In this document: piece after piece, positions 35,101-44,552 of the stretch
How positions within the stretch are numbered: position 1 is the first letter of the stretch
Layout of the letters: every line of letters starts with the position of its first letter
DNA from: Xiphydria camelus
Lineage: Eukaryota > Arthropoda > Insecta > Hymenoptera > Xiphydriidae
Reading direction: 5' to 3'
Assembly: GCA_963678675.1 (NCBI GenBank)
Contig: OY783192.1
Coordinates: 30,907,250-30,971,249 of the forward strand
Length of the DNA stretch: 64,000 bases
The notes under the pieces: model-generated
The model's database searches: none
What the model was told of the DNA's origin: nothing
The model's input: the letters and a program-made list of their open reading frames with translations, nothing else
Translations under genes and position numbers: made by a program

Positions 35101-38100
35101 AGAAGATTTACAGATAAACATTTGGTCAATCTTCGGACTCGTCTCGAATACAGAGATTATACAAATTAGCCTTGCAGAAAGATCCTTGCACCCCGGAAGA
35201 AAGCATTCCGTACACTGAGAGAAATAACGGCTAGTGTCAACAAATGTTTCTTGACTCAGGAACACATGATTTTACAAATTCCGAAGAATATAGATTCTTC
35301 ATCGAAAAATATATACCTATTCGTGATTCAAGAATATCGTTGTTTGAAGAAATTTTTCTTGTGTAAAGAAAAAATTACCCGAGCTTTTCAAATATCTTCT
35401 TGCACAAACAAAAATCAGGGTTTAATCCTGAAGTTATATCATGTTTTTGATTGAAGGAAACATTTTTTGGTGCCAGCAATTATTTATCTCAGTGTATTAC
35501 AAATCTGCGTCGAATTTTCATAATTTTGAAATGAAAGGAAAGCTGGGAGAAAAATAGGATTCATCGAAATACGAGTAAACGAGGAATTTAATTCAATCGA
35601 ATACATTCCTATGTTCGATCTTACGAGCAAATGTAGCAATCGCGGTATAGATCTAATTAAAAGGAGCATAATACGGTTCGTCTACTGCACTTGACCGAAG
35701 GTTAAATCGCTTCCGATTACGTGGCGAAAACGGAACATGAGCCAAGCTTTGAGGTCTATCCTACTCCCGGAAGCCGCAGCCAGTCAACGTCGTGTACTGA
35801 CGTTGACGATGTCTTCGACTTCCGGAAACACCGTAGCGGGAAGTCTCTACGGCAGACCGAAACATCTGGATGAGGTTACAGCACTAGCTGACGGCATGTG
35901 GCCGGTTCGACCGCGCAAGAAGCCGCTCATTGGTCTCGTCGACTTCATGCTGGACATGCCCGCATTTCGACCGCACCCACGTGAGTCCTCGAAGCATGAT
36001 TCTTCATCGCCTTCTTGGTCCCGTCCTTGATTCGTTCCGCGATTCGTGTCGTTCGTGATTTGCCTTCATCGTCATCAAGACGAATGTCTAAGAATATACC
36101 CACCGCTCCATCTGGACCGTCCATTAGTTCTCCAGCTTCCGTTCGCAATAAACGTGCAAGTCTCCCATGTCACAACGCCAAATCTCGAACCTACGAAGCT
36201 TCCACGAGAGACCCCTCGCATCCCCTCACCCGATTGGACGGTTTTCCCGCGAGTACAGAGTCTTCGTCCGCTTCGACAGGTCGAACACTATTTGACTGGA
36301 ACAGCCGCAACATGGTATCCGTGGCGATTAAGAAAACCGTTTGCCACTTCGAACCAGACAGCCAATGGGGCGACAAATGCGCCGTTCAACGGTTTGAAGA
36401 GTTCGCCACCATCACGGCTATTAAGTGGAGCCATGAAGGTGAGTTGCCCTGACGTACGCGAAGAGCGATCTTTCGCGAGACGATGATCTACGATCAAGTG
36501 AGATCTTCGAAAACCTTCCGAATGTCTGTAATCTAATGAAGAAATGCTTTTGCGTGCCGCAGGGGATAAAATGGCCGTGTCAACGCTGAAGTCGACCACA
36601 TCCGTTTACCATATGGAAACTGGGAAGGCGATCTGGCGATGTCTTTGCCGTTGCTCCGAAGAGTTTGGATTCGAATGCAATGTCAATAGCATTGCCTGGT
36701 CGCCGAAGAACGACGAGGCCATCATCACGTGAGTCTCTTCGCGTGGCGCGCGCGCCGATACCATCGCGGTCGTTCGCTTCCCCGTCTCGCTCCTTACCGC
36801 GTCTCTATCGTTCCTCGTTTTCTTTTCGTCGGTCGTCAGGGGTTGCACGGGTGGATTTCTGATGGTGTATTATATTTCCAAGGGTGCTAAAGGTCGGTTG
36901 GCACGACACGCCCACTCCGGATCGATTTACACGGTCACATTCTGCCCGAACAATCGCTATGTGGCGTCGACGGGATTCGATAAGAGAACCCAAATCTTCT
37001 CTTGGCCGGACCTGCAGCCCTACGTTGAACTCGGTTACTACACTCCGCTAAAGGTGAACTTGCATGCGACCGCTTGCACTCGCGGCGGGTATATTGATCG
37101 CGCATAATGCATGCGCGGTGCGAGGTCGTTCTCTTCGTGGTATCCCGCGTCGTTCTTCGGTATCTCTCGAACGCGGATCGTTGGAACCTAGCTTTCGTTG
37201 AAAAGATCGCGACATTCTCGCACTGTGGATGTTCAAGTGGAATCGACTCTCCTCTTCGACTCACGTCAGCTGCGAGTTGAAGGAATCCTATATTCCGAGA
37301 AAAATCTGGTTAATGGGGAGTCATAATTTAATTAGTAGGGCCAGGGATTTCGTGCTACTATAGAAATTGGGATAAAAATACGGGAGGAGAAATCTTCCCG
37401 CCTAAATCGTTTGTCTCAACACCAACTACACTTCGCAAACTTTAAACGTCTGATATGTCAAATGCTCCACGTCAATCTCTGTCAAGCGTTTCGTTACTCG
37501 TAGTCGGTTTTGGCACCAAACATGATTTCATAATTCTTTTAGATAATGAAGTTCTAGTTATGGTAACAAGAGATTACGACTGCTACAACTAAATCAACCT
37601 GTAGTATAGTCTACAGATGTCCCTAACTTTTTTTTATATAGTTGACACTATCATACAATAATATTATTGACCTACTTTTATGATTAATTCAATCGTTGTG
37701 TGCATGGATTTCATAAACTACAACCGCGTTGCTACTAATCATAAATGTGTTACTAGCAATCGAGAAAATTCAATCTCTCGATCACGGTTGATTTTACTAC
37801 CCGAATTTCTCTCAGTGTAGCGTCACTTTATCCCCTATTAAACGATTTCCTCGATGATTTCTAAATGTGCGTTTTGCGCGCATATGGAGGGGCATCGAAA
37901 ATTGCAATTTCTCGGTTTTCAGTCGATGGCCTGGCACCCGTCGAACCACAGCAAGCTATGCATCGGCGGGGGGAAGGGCGATGGTTCTCTATCACTGTGG
38001 GATATCAACCTTCAAAAACCACTGGCGTATCGACAAGTCGACTTCTGTCAGAGCTCCGTCGACGCTCTGACCTGGAGCGAACGGAGCGGCGAACTCATCG

Positions 38101-38499
38101 TCGTTTGGTCCTTCTGGCAGGATGGCGAACGTCACGTGACCGTGCCGGTTCTCGCGAGCCTCGATCGCATCGTTGACGTGGTCCCCGTGGAGGACACGAG
38201 CAACATTTTTCACCTCGCCTGGAATCCGGATGGAACGCAATTAGGTGAGAGATTTGAGGGGGGGAGGATTTTTCATCTCGGCCGACAATTTCGAAGGCTC
38301 TGTCTCTTTCGTGGATCGGGGGATGCGAATACACATCGTAGCTTTATTATCGACAGGCATGCAATTGAATCGTACTCTGATGACATGGAACTTTTTTGGG
38401 GACGAGTCGAACGCGCCTCCGTCTCGCACTAGAGAGAAGGGCGGGGAGTGCGTTTCCAGTGCCGCTGTTAAGAATTTTTCCCACTTCACTATCCGCTAG
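32008..38499 (+). CDS. cort: Protein cortex-like: Cdc20/Fizzy-family WD40 activator of the APC/C (8 exons)
   Basis: Exons: 32008-32127, 32587-32766, 35701-35980, 36280-36438, 36563-36728, 36840-37053, 37923-38244, 38357-38499. Every intron is GT-AG and all phases agree, giving about 527 residues. Seen in the product: a C-box DRFIPRR at residues 64-70, LLPE...RVL at 121-133, a WD40 propeller opening with FDWNSRNMVSVAI (198-210) and closing with LMTWNFFG (488-495), and a final Ile-Arg. In this family the C-box and IR tail dock on the anaphase-promoting complex while the propeller binds substrate degrons. Cortex is the divergent insect member, acting in female meiosis in flies and in wing patterning in moths and butterflies. 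The propeller is much less conserved than Cdc20 or Fzr, which is why I prefer cortex. The start at 32008 is chosen as the first in-frame ATG (A at -3); 32038 is the alternative. Confidence 0.82.
32587..32766 (+). CDS. cort: cort exon 2 (residues 41-100), carries the C-box
   Basis: Preceded by a pyrimidine tract and TTGCAG, followed by GTAAGT; phase 0 at both ends. It encodes LLWLDRFIPRRSAQDFEASN, where DRFIPRR matches the DR(Y/F)IPxR C-box of Cdc20/Cdh1 that contacts the APC/C. Two broken relatives of this exon lie in the next intron, at 33174-33618 (+) and 33795-34025 (-). Confidence 0.85.
33174..33618 (+). pseudogene. Decayed paralogue of the cort C-box exon (left palindrome arm)
   Basis: It begins after TCCGTTATAG with NSPAQADYTHTTAKMSGTGR-type coding, is interrupted by a 224-bp MITE, and resumes with SQSLDRFI. 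There the C-box is broken (CCA has become CTA, followed by TAA). Downstream, the SAQ-FE-SN-LLTK equivalent is in another frame, with a further TAATAA. It ends at an intact donor GTAAGTC at 33619. It cannot be used as an in-frame exon. Confidence 0.75.
33259..33482. mobile_element. 224-bp CACTG-ended MITE in the left palindrome arm
   Basis: Ends CACTGAAAAAAAAATTGCTT and CTTTCTTTCAGTG. Long inner inverted repeats include CATTCAACCATCGG, TACGGCGAACCT and GTGTAATTGTTTCA. The matching site in the right arm is empty (CTTGCGACGAAAA), giving exact boundaries and a probable 2-bp GA duplication. Confidence 0.8.
33795..34025 (-). pseudogene. Decayed paralogue of the cort C-box exon (right palindrome arm, reversed)
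   Basis: On the reverse strand, after an acceptor CGTCATAG, one frame reads HSPVQADYTYSTAKISG, then RADYQSLATKKNPQSLD, then RFIPQRG, so the C-box survives as DRFIPQR. A +2 shift relative to exon 2 just after the C-box then throws the conserved NYLLTKE region out of frame, ending in TGA. The donor GTAAGTCAACG is intact. The same shift exists in the left arm, so it predates the inversion. Confidence 0.7.
34378..34601. mobile_element. Short GTAGGGTAGAG-family element in cort intron 2
   Basis: Ends AGTATGGCAGAGTTGGTTAA and 'TACTTTTAGCCCCTCTCTACTCT'. Shares CGTTTATTCGCAATCAACGT and ACTAGCCGAATGGTACTTTT with 25285-26101. Confidence 0.65.
35213..35494. mobile_element. 282-bp CACTGAGAGAAATAA MITE in cort intron 2, TA target duplication
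   Basis: Starts CACTGAGAGAAATAACGGCT and ends AATTATTTATCTCAGTG, with TA on both sides. Internal blocks ATATATACCTATTCGTGATT and 'ATCATGTTTTTGATTGAAG' are shared with 40376-40944. Confidence 0.75.
35701..35980 (+). CDS. cort: cort exon 3 (residues 101-193)
   Basis: The acceptor is weak (TTGACCGAAG, AG at 35699-35700) but gives the required phase 0. Translation starts VKSLPITWRKRNMSQALRSI and includes LLPEAAASQRRVLTL and PRKKPLIGLVDFMLDMPAFR. The LLPE...RVL segment matches the conserved pre-propeller linker of Cdc20-family proteins. Donor GTGAGT at 35981, leaving phase 1. If the acceptor is wrong, the earliest Met in this frame is at 35737. Confidence 0.75.
36280..36438 (+). CDS. cort: cort exon 4 (residues 194-247), first WD blade
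   Basis: Acceptor CTTCGACAG completes the split codon as CGT (Arg). Encodes TLFDWNSRNMVSVAIKKTVC, equivalent to the 'LVDWSS-NVLAVGL' start of the Fizzy-family propeller, and ends with IKWSHEG across the donor GTGAGT at 36439. The same frame is open upstream to 36015, but that part is low in conservation signal and belongs to the 299-bp intron. Confidence 0.85.
36563..36728 (+). CDS. cort: cort exon 5 (residues 247-302), WD blades 2-3
   Basis: Acceptor GTGCCGCAG, phase 1 in, phase 2 out. Encodes GDKMAVSTLKSTTSVYHMET and NVNSIAWSPKNDEAIIT, a typical WD repeat alternation. Donor GTGAGT at 36729 splits an ACG codon. Confidence 0.85.
36840..37053 (+). CDS. cort: cort exon 6 (residues 302-373), WD blades 3-4
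   Basis: Acceptor TCGGTCGTCAG after a strong pyrimidine tract. Encodes HAHSGSIYTVTFCPNNRYVA and STGFDKRTQIFSWPDLQPYV, matching the '[24 protein letters not shown]' region of Cdc20-type propellers. Ends in phase 0 before GTGAAC at 37054. Confidence 0.85.
37296..37817. mobile_element. CTCAGTG-ended element in cort intron 6, sister of 47380-47937
   Basis: The right end TTTCTCTCAGTG is preceded by 'GCAATCGAGAAAATTCAATC', as in the 47.9-kb copy. Left half shared blocks: CATGATTTCATAATTCTT, GATTACGACTGCTAC and ATCAACCTGTAGTA. The left terminus (CCGAGAAAAATCTGGTTAAT) is mutated. Confidence 0.6.
37923..38244 (+). CDS. cort: cort exon 7 (residues 374-481), WD blades 5-7
   Basis: Acceptor TCTCGGTTTTCAG at 37910-37922. 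Encodes SMAWHPSNHSKLCIGGGKGD, a GSLSLWD segment and FHLAWNPDGTQL, matching the 'IAWSPH-GLLASGGGT-D-IRFWN' and 'LAVSPDGE' segments of the family. The open frame continues past the donor GTGAGA at 38245, but the continuation loses similarity. Ends in phase 1. Confidence 0.85.
38357..38499 (+). CDS. cort: cort exon 8 (residues 481-527), last WD strand and IR tail
   Basis: Acceptor TTATTATCGACAG, and the split codon becomes GGC. Encodes GMQLNRTLMTWNFFGDESN, which aligns without gaps to 'TGAGDETLRFWNVF' that closes the propeller of Fizzy-related proteins. The protein ends HFTIR then TAG, with the terminal Ile-Arg that this family uses to bind the APC/C. Confidence 0.85.
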
Positions 38500-38796
38500 G
38501 ATCGTCTCGTCGCGTGAGTTTTATTTTCATGTTAGATGAATGAGTACTCTTTGTTTTACAACTAAGATTTTTATATTTTTTAACATTGTTTTATTAATAC
38601 GTGGAGATCTTTGGAGATGATGTTTTTCTCGTTCCGAAAACCCAGCTCCAATGCTACGTCAGAATTGTTCTCCTGTAGTCCACATCAATTATATTATTAT
38701 TAAAACGAAGTAATAAGAGAAATATTTGTTATTACTTCGTTTTATGCGATATTAATGAGACAAGGATATGTATCGCGATACCTACAGATATTGGTA

Positions 38797-39040
38797 CACC
38801 GAGGAAACAGTTTATTAATAGTTAATAAAGTTAATTTCAAATACGGCAAAATAAATATTTCGTTGGAAAAAAAATACGTTAATTATTAAAATATTTATTT
38901 AATTCCAACGTTCGCCTCAAAAGATCAAATTGTGCCAGACAAATATTGTACTAGTCAATGAATATTTGGTTCAATAAAATGTTCATTTTTCCAGATTCAA
39001 ACAAACATTTATTAACTATAAATAAACTGTTCTCTCGGTG
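38797..39040. mobile_element. CACCGAG-family MITE, best-preserved copy
   Basis: 244 bp, CACCGAGGAAACAGTTTATT to 'AAACTGTTCTCTCGGTG', TA on both sides. Contains the first AATAAA after the cort stop codon (about 38824), which could serve as a poly(A) signal. Confidence 0.8.
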
Positions 39041-39446
39041 TAGGGTAAAGTGATACAGTTTCCATTACAAAAACAGATTCAATCGTGATCATTTCTGTTC
39101 CTGTGCATTTTTCGCTGATCGGCGGTAGATAATGAGTACTCTTTGTTTTACGACCAAGATTTATATATTTTTTTAATGTAAGTTTTCCTATGTACCTGCT
39201 CGTTTATTTTTCATTTATTTGGCGTTCGTTGTATATTGTTTTATGAATACGTGGAGATCTTTGAAGATGATGTTTTTGTCGTCCAGGAAACCCAGCTCCA
39301 ATGCTATGTCAAAATTGTTCTCCTATAGCCCCCACCAATTATGTTATTATTAAAACGAAGTAATGAGATAAATATTTGTTATTATTCCGTTTTATGCGAT
39401 ATTAATGAGACAAGGATGTATACCATGATACCTACAGATATTGGTG

Positions 39447-39693
39447 CACCGAGGAAACAGTTTATTAATAGTTAATAAATGTAATTTCAAATACGACGAA
39501 ATAAATATTTCGTTGGAACAAAACATATACGTTAATTATTAAAGTATTTATTTAATTCCAACGTTCGCCTCAAAGGATCAAATTGTGCCAGACAAATATT
39601 GTACTAGTCAATGAATATTCGGTCCAATAAAATATTTATTTTGCCAGATTCAAACAAACATTTATTAAATACAAATAAACTGTTTTCTCGGTG
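39447..39693. mobile_element. CACCGAG-family MITE, duplicate copy
   Basis: Same insertion site context as 38797-39040, so it was duplicated with its flanks rather than inserted independently. Confidence 0.8.
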
Positions 39694-39760
39694 TAGGGTA
39701 ATGTGATACAGTTTCCATTACAAAGACAGCTTCAATCGCGATTATTTCTGTTCCTGTACA

Positions 39761-40375
39761 TTTTTCGCTGCTATTGTTTTAGAACTTTCTCGTAAATCGA
39801 GATGTGATCTTCAAAAAAGTATTACATAAATATTTGTCCAAAATTCGCAGGTAAAAAGATAATCGCCGCCAAAGTCGCACAGTCCTAAGTTCGAAATTGC
39901 ACCGCGCAACCTCCGTTAAACATGCCGGATCTTTCTTCTCCGCGCTCGTTCGCGCTAACATCCCGTTTACGTCCGGAGGGTAGTGCGCCAGTAAACGTGC
40001 AAATCACAGAGTCGATAAACTCGGTACATCGTTACGAACAAATGATGATCCGCTTTGCCCAGCCTATGCCTGCATATTATAATATGTATAGGTATATAGG
40101 TGCTTTCTTACGAAGAACGAGGCGTACAGCCGCAGTTGCATATTTCCAGTATGCAACGCGCGCAGCATCGAGTCTCGCCGAGATCTCGACGATAACGCTG
40201 AAAGCTGATTAACCCGCCATCGGGTGCCTGATTTTTTACCGCGCTGTCGGACAGGTGGGATGCGCGAAACAACTGATTGGTTTACATGTCCAATTTAGAC
40301 GACGAACGTGATGTCATTTTTCCTATTAATCTTGCTTTACATCTGACACTTGATTTCCTGCGGCATTACTAGTTA
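39761..40375. other. Non-coding; nothing recognised
   Basis: The short + frame at 39922-40212 has no recognisable domain or splice context. Confidence 0.3.
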
Positions 40376-40944
40376 CACTGAGATAAATAATTCAGTTTTA
40401 ACAGTAATTTGTGTTATTGCAGATTCGAAAAATTTGGGCAAAATTATCTCAACCCAGTATTTTTTATTTTTCAGTTTCCGCCTTATCAAAGCTGGGAAAC
40501 GATATTTAAAAATGCAGCTACGTCATTGCCTAGTGAGACTGTCTCCCTCGCGTTCGTTGCTTGGCATAAATGCGTCTCTGCCTTTACGATGACGTCACAA
40601 ACTTGTAGAGAAACGCACTTATAAAATTCTGCGAATAATTATTTCTTCGAACCGTAAATTTTTCGCATGTTATTGAATACGCATACGAACTACAAATTAA
40701 ATTTAAAACCATGAATATTTTTTCTTTGTTAAAACCGAATTGCTAGTATCAACAAATATTTCTTGAATGAAGAACATGATCTTATAAATTTTTAAGGGTA
40801 CATATTTTTGATCGAAGAATATACATATATTCTTGATTCAAGAATACCGCAATGGGAACAAGAAATCCTTTTTATGCCAAAAAAGGAAACAAATATCCTG
40901 GAGTTATATGATATTTTTGATTGAAGAAATTATTTCTCTCAGTG
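40376..40944. mobile_element. CACTGAGATAAATAA MITE with internal insertion, TA target duplication
   Basis: Ends CACTGAGATAAATAATTCAG and 'ATTATTTCTCTCAGTG', flanked by TA. The right part (40725-40944) matches 35213-35494. About 300 bp between (roughly 40415-40720) is inserted and is homologous to 46360-46610. Confidence 0.65.
40415..40720 (+). repeat. Dispersed repeat shared with 46360-46610
   Basis: Shared order: GCAGATTCGAAAAATTTGGG/GCGGATTCAAATTTAAGAC, AACGATATTTAAAAATGCA/AACGATATTTGGAAATGCA, TCTCCCTCGCGTTCGTTGC/TCTCTCTCGTACTCGTTTC, 'AAGTGCGTCTCTTCC', GTAGAGAAACGCACTTATAA and CTGCGAATAATTATTTCTTC. Family unknown. Confidence 0.6.
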
Positions 40945-42528
40945 TATAAATTTTCACTAAGTCGCAACGCAAATGGTCATGACTGATAAACAATTCCGCG
41001 AAAATCTATAATTCTCATATCTTCCTGTGAAAAAAAAATCTACCCTTTTATCGCATAGGGGTAACATGCCCACATGTGTGCATCGAAACAATTAATTTTT
41101 AAATTGCCTACTACGCATAGATCAAAAATTAAATTTTATCTCCCGATTCGAGATACTAAATTGTCTACACATTTTAATCAAATCGATTACACTTTTGCAT
41201 TCCATTTACATCAAAACGTACAGGCAATTTAGTAATAAGCATCTCAATGAAACTTTCAATAAATGCTTAGTAAGAATGCGTGCCGCAATAGTCTCAGAAA
41301 TTCTCGACCGTACCTCATGTCACAAATGTTCCACAGACGCGCACAGCGGCTCACCGTACACGCGTCAGTACGCACTGGCGCGCCAATCCAGCACGGACAG
41401 ACGCTTCTGGCGTACCCGAGCGCATTTGCCATCTCCGGATAAACGTCCAAAGGTACGTTATTTTAATTGCAACGTCGGTTCGAGCTCGATGCGCCGCGGT
41501 ATCCAGTTCGAAACTGGTCCGGCCACCTATCGCTCCGGGTATCCCGCCTCCCTTTTTCCCACCCCCTTCTCGCGTGTGCCGCAGCGAGTTACGCATGTAT
41601 CCCGCGTGGCTTATAGTTGCAGAACGTTAATTGGCCGAGTGGACGCGCTCTGTGTTTATAGCGCGGAGGACGTCGTAAACAGATTGCCGATTATTATTAG
41701 ATATGATCGCTCGTAGATCCCCGATAGCGCGTTTACTCGAACGGAATTTATGGATGTCCGTCCGTCGATCGGCAGGAGATACGGAACCCGCGCCGTGTCC
41801 TATTTTAAGCGCGCCGAGGATGCGCCCGTCGATGACCCTGCGTTTACTCCCGACTCGCGTTACATATATCAAAGTTTCGAATTACGAGAGACCCTCGCTC
41901 GCGCGCGGCAGGCGCGAGGAGCCGGTGCATCCGCGCCGCGGACGTCGGCGAGTCCAGGACGAAATGGACGAGTGCCATTTGCCCGGTGTACGACATAGGA
42001 AATCACGCCGACTTCGCGTGCGCGGGTTGGGTGGCGGTGAAATGATATCTCCTCCGCTTTTTCTTATCGATCGTTTAATGGCCGTCGCGGTGACGCCGCG
42101 TAATTCACGTTAATGGGCGGCGTTTTCGTTGGACTATTTTGCGAATTTTCGCGCTAGCTCTCGCCGTGCGTAGGACTTCGAGAAATTCCGTCGTCGCGAA
42201 TTTTATGTTGCGATTATTCAGGGAGAAAGCGAGGTACTGTTTCAAATGAGGGTTCGTGAGATGTTATACCTCCCTGCAGGTCAATTTCAAACGGATCGTT
42301 GATAATTACGCTTGTTCGATCGACGATTAAACGAGAGCTTTTGAAATCTAGGAATTTCAGAATTGCGAAATTGGGAAAGGGGTGATTACTGAAAATCAAA
42401 CTTATCGTATCATATTTGCAATTCGCTATAGATATACCCAGATAGCACAAGTAGCTCATCCATTGATTGTTAGTAATAGATATTTTGAAAATAGATACAT
42501 TACTTGCAGGCAACTTATCAGATGAAAA
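40945..42528. other. Non-coding; GC-rich 41330-42200
   Basis: Several frames overlap on both strands (41195-42113), with Arg-rich low-information products. No gene supported. Confidence 0.35.
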
Positions 42529-42755
42529 TACCACATGCGAGGCTAAACTTACTCGCCAGAAAAGAAACTGAAATCACTATTATCTCATTATTTATGAACT
42601 TTTGATCTATATCGATGTAAGACTTTAATGTGTAGATACAAATATAATCTTCAAACAAGTATTATATGTATAAATTTGAGCTAAAGGCTCATAGATAATG
42701 AGATAATAGTGGTTGAAGTTTCTTTCCTGGTGAGTAAGTTTAGCCTCACATGGTA
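42529..42755. mobile_element. 227-bp foldback element
   Basis: Left arm 'ACCACATGCGAGGCTAAACTTACTC' with AAACTGAAATCACTATTATC pairs with right arm GATAATAGTGGTTGAAGTTT and 'GAGTAAGTTTAGCCTCACATGGT'. About 75 bp of stem on each side. Confidence 0.75.
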
Positions 42756-42987
42756 TACGAAGCAAAATACATCACATGTACCTACTGAAGAAACTTACGA
42801 ATGAGAAATTCCTGGACCCTTTCAAAGTATTCTACTTTGAAAAATAGATACTAGAGTTTATTAGATTGCATTCGTTGTCTGCTACAATTTGCTTACTTTT
42901 TCACTACTGTAAACGTGACTGAAGAGAAGCGTTTCAACTTACAGTCATCAAAATATCGTGTTACTGTATTCTGATATTTGAGACCCG

Positions 42988-43252
42988 CGGTGGGAAAAAT
43001 AACTTGGTCAGTCGAACCAAAATTTTGGAGATGATGATCAAACCATTTGGTGAAATATGGATCCTCCATCTGTGTTTGGTTTGACTGACCACTTTTTGTT
43101 TAGAATAATGAACCATTTGGTGGGAATAACACACACACATTGGGTTAGAATAACTTGATATTTGGTTACACTGACTAGTATTTTGATTAGAATAATTAAA
43201 CGCGCCTAACTAGATGCGTTTTGTCATTTTAACCTAATTACTTTTTTCAGTG
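42988..43252. mobile_element. CACTG-family MITE, left terminus mutated
   Basis: Starts CGGTGGGAAAAATAACTTGG and ends 'AATTACTTTTTTCAGTG', with the AAACCATTTGGTGAAATATG and GATGCGTTTTGTCATTTTAA blocks. Confidence 0.7.
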
Positions 43253-43975
43253 TGTGAGGTACTTTGTAAGTCGGTTTTTATCGTCATATGAGTAGGACGA
43301 ACGTAGAAGTGTAATTGTTCACCTGCCGCGCTATCCGGGATAATTGGGACCGTGTGATAAGCACCTACGTATCTCGGGAATCTTGATACGATGACATTAC
43401 GAAATCGAAAAAATATCGGAAAGTTGCGTGCGACGCATCGAGTGTCCCTTCGTGCAATGATTACAGCGATCGAGTGTCCACTAAAGAAATCGAAGCGAAA
43501 GTAATCGAGGTGCCTCTTTCCCAGTGATTATCGGCGCGGCTGCGGGGATATCGAGATTGAATGTTGCGTGCGTCGGTACATGCACCTACGTACGTACGTA
43601 TCGTCTCGTAAATACTACAGATTCCGATCCCGTCCGGTCGGCGCGTATCGCGTTAGAATCGAGACGGACTCTTTTTACCCCCTTAAGCACTGCTATTCGC
43701 GGACGCAACATCTCATCGATCAGCGGATATATACGAGTAGTTATACCGGTGTATCGTCGATCTCCCGCGACGCTACAAGAGCAGATGGTCCGGAGATCTA
43801 CACATATATATATATATGATTGGCGGGTGATTATCTTTCCTTGAGACTTTGTATCCAATTGCACCGATCGTACACTCGAGTATAATTAGACGCTTCGCGG
43901 CGCATTGGTGGTGTGATGATGCCATTCAGATGCGATTAACTCTACAGTGGTCGCGCTTTGTAACGACACTTCAGT
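43253..43975. other. Non-coding; nothing recognised
   Basis: Mixed composition, a short (TA)n at about 43803-43816, and overlapping frames without features. Confidence 0.3.
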
Positions 43976-44000
43976 GGGGGGGGGGGGGGGGGGGGGGGGG
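43976..44000 (+). repeat. Uninterrupted run of 25 G
   Basis: A single homopolymer G tract between CTTCAGT and TCGCGCGG. Its length is probably approximate because sequencing through such a run is error-prone. It could form stacked G-quadruplexes. Confidence 0.9.
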
Positions 44001-44017
44001 TCGCGCGGTAGACATTA

Positions 44018-44264
44018 CACCGAGAAAAATAACTCGTTTAAAATGACAAAACGCATCTGATTAAACGATTCTAGTGTTTTTCTAATAGAAATACTAGTAA
44101 ATTCAACTAAATATTTCGTTATTCTAACTACATATCTATAGTTAGTCTAATCAGAAACTGGTCAATTTAACCAAACACAGATGGAGAGGATCCATATTTC
44201 ACCTAACGGTTTGGTTATGGTCTCCAGGATTTTGGTTTGATTGGTCAGGTTATTTCTCTCAGTG
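44018..44264. mobile_element. CACTG-family MITE, TA target duplication
   Basis: Starts CACCGAGAAAAATAACTCGT and ends TTATTTCTCTCAGTG; TA on both sides. It carries CAAAACGCATCTG and AACGGTTTGGTTATGGTCTC. Confidence 0.75.
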
Positions 44265-44552
44265 TAGTCATCTACATTCAAATAAGGTTTAAGAAATGAA
44301 TAAACATGTAAAATATATTCAGCATTTTATTATCAAATCTCTTAATAAAGGAATCTCTTATAAATAATAACAGAGCATAAATCAAATATAAACTTCTTTT
44401 TTTATCAATTAGAAACTTTCAAATTATATTTACTAATTTGATTTCAGAAATAACGTCATTATATCGATGGCTATTGTCATTGTGCGCGCGACCACTGTAG
44501 GGTTAAATGAAATAGTCGATCTTTCTCGGTTAATTTTCCTCGAATACAAGAA
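44265..44552. other. AT-rich non-coding
   Basis: No element ends or exons visible. Confidence 0.3.

Larger units (their letters stand above)
38536..39760 (+). repeat. Tandem duplication of about 600 bp just downstream of cort
   Basis: Unit 1 starts 'GAATGAGTACTCTTTGTTTTAC' (about 38538) and unit 2 'GATAATGAGTACTCTTTG' (about 39130). Shared order: ACGTGGAGATCTTTG-AGATG, AACCCAGCTCCAATGCTA, 'ATTATTAAAACGAAGTAAT', 'GATATTAATGAGACAAGGAT', a CACCGAG MITE, then GTGATACAGTTTCCATTACA. The units differ by roughly 6-8% and unit 2 has about 60 bp extra near 39175-39235. The cort 3' UTR probably lies in or before unit 1. Confidence 0.8.

Noticed and set aside
36015..36279. In-frame open sequence upstream of cort exon 4, which could suggest a longer exon
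   Set aside because: Its product is Ser/Thr-rich and unlike the family. A proper acceptor at 36278-36279 restores both phase and similarity; retaining the 299-bp intron would shift the frame.
38245..38432. Open continuation of cort exon 7 past its donor, ending in a frame containing MELFW
   Set aside because: Similarity to the WD40 family stops at the donor and resumes without a gap in exon 8 (LMTWNFFG), which is read in a different frame.
39850..39888. Possible alternative last cort exon (TTCGCAG then a short frame ending in TAA)
   Set aside because: Phase would fit, but the product lacks the closing propeller strand and IR tail, both of which are present at 38357-38499.
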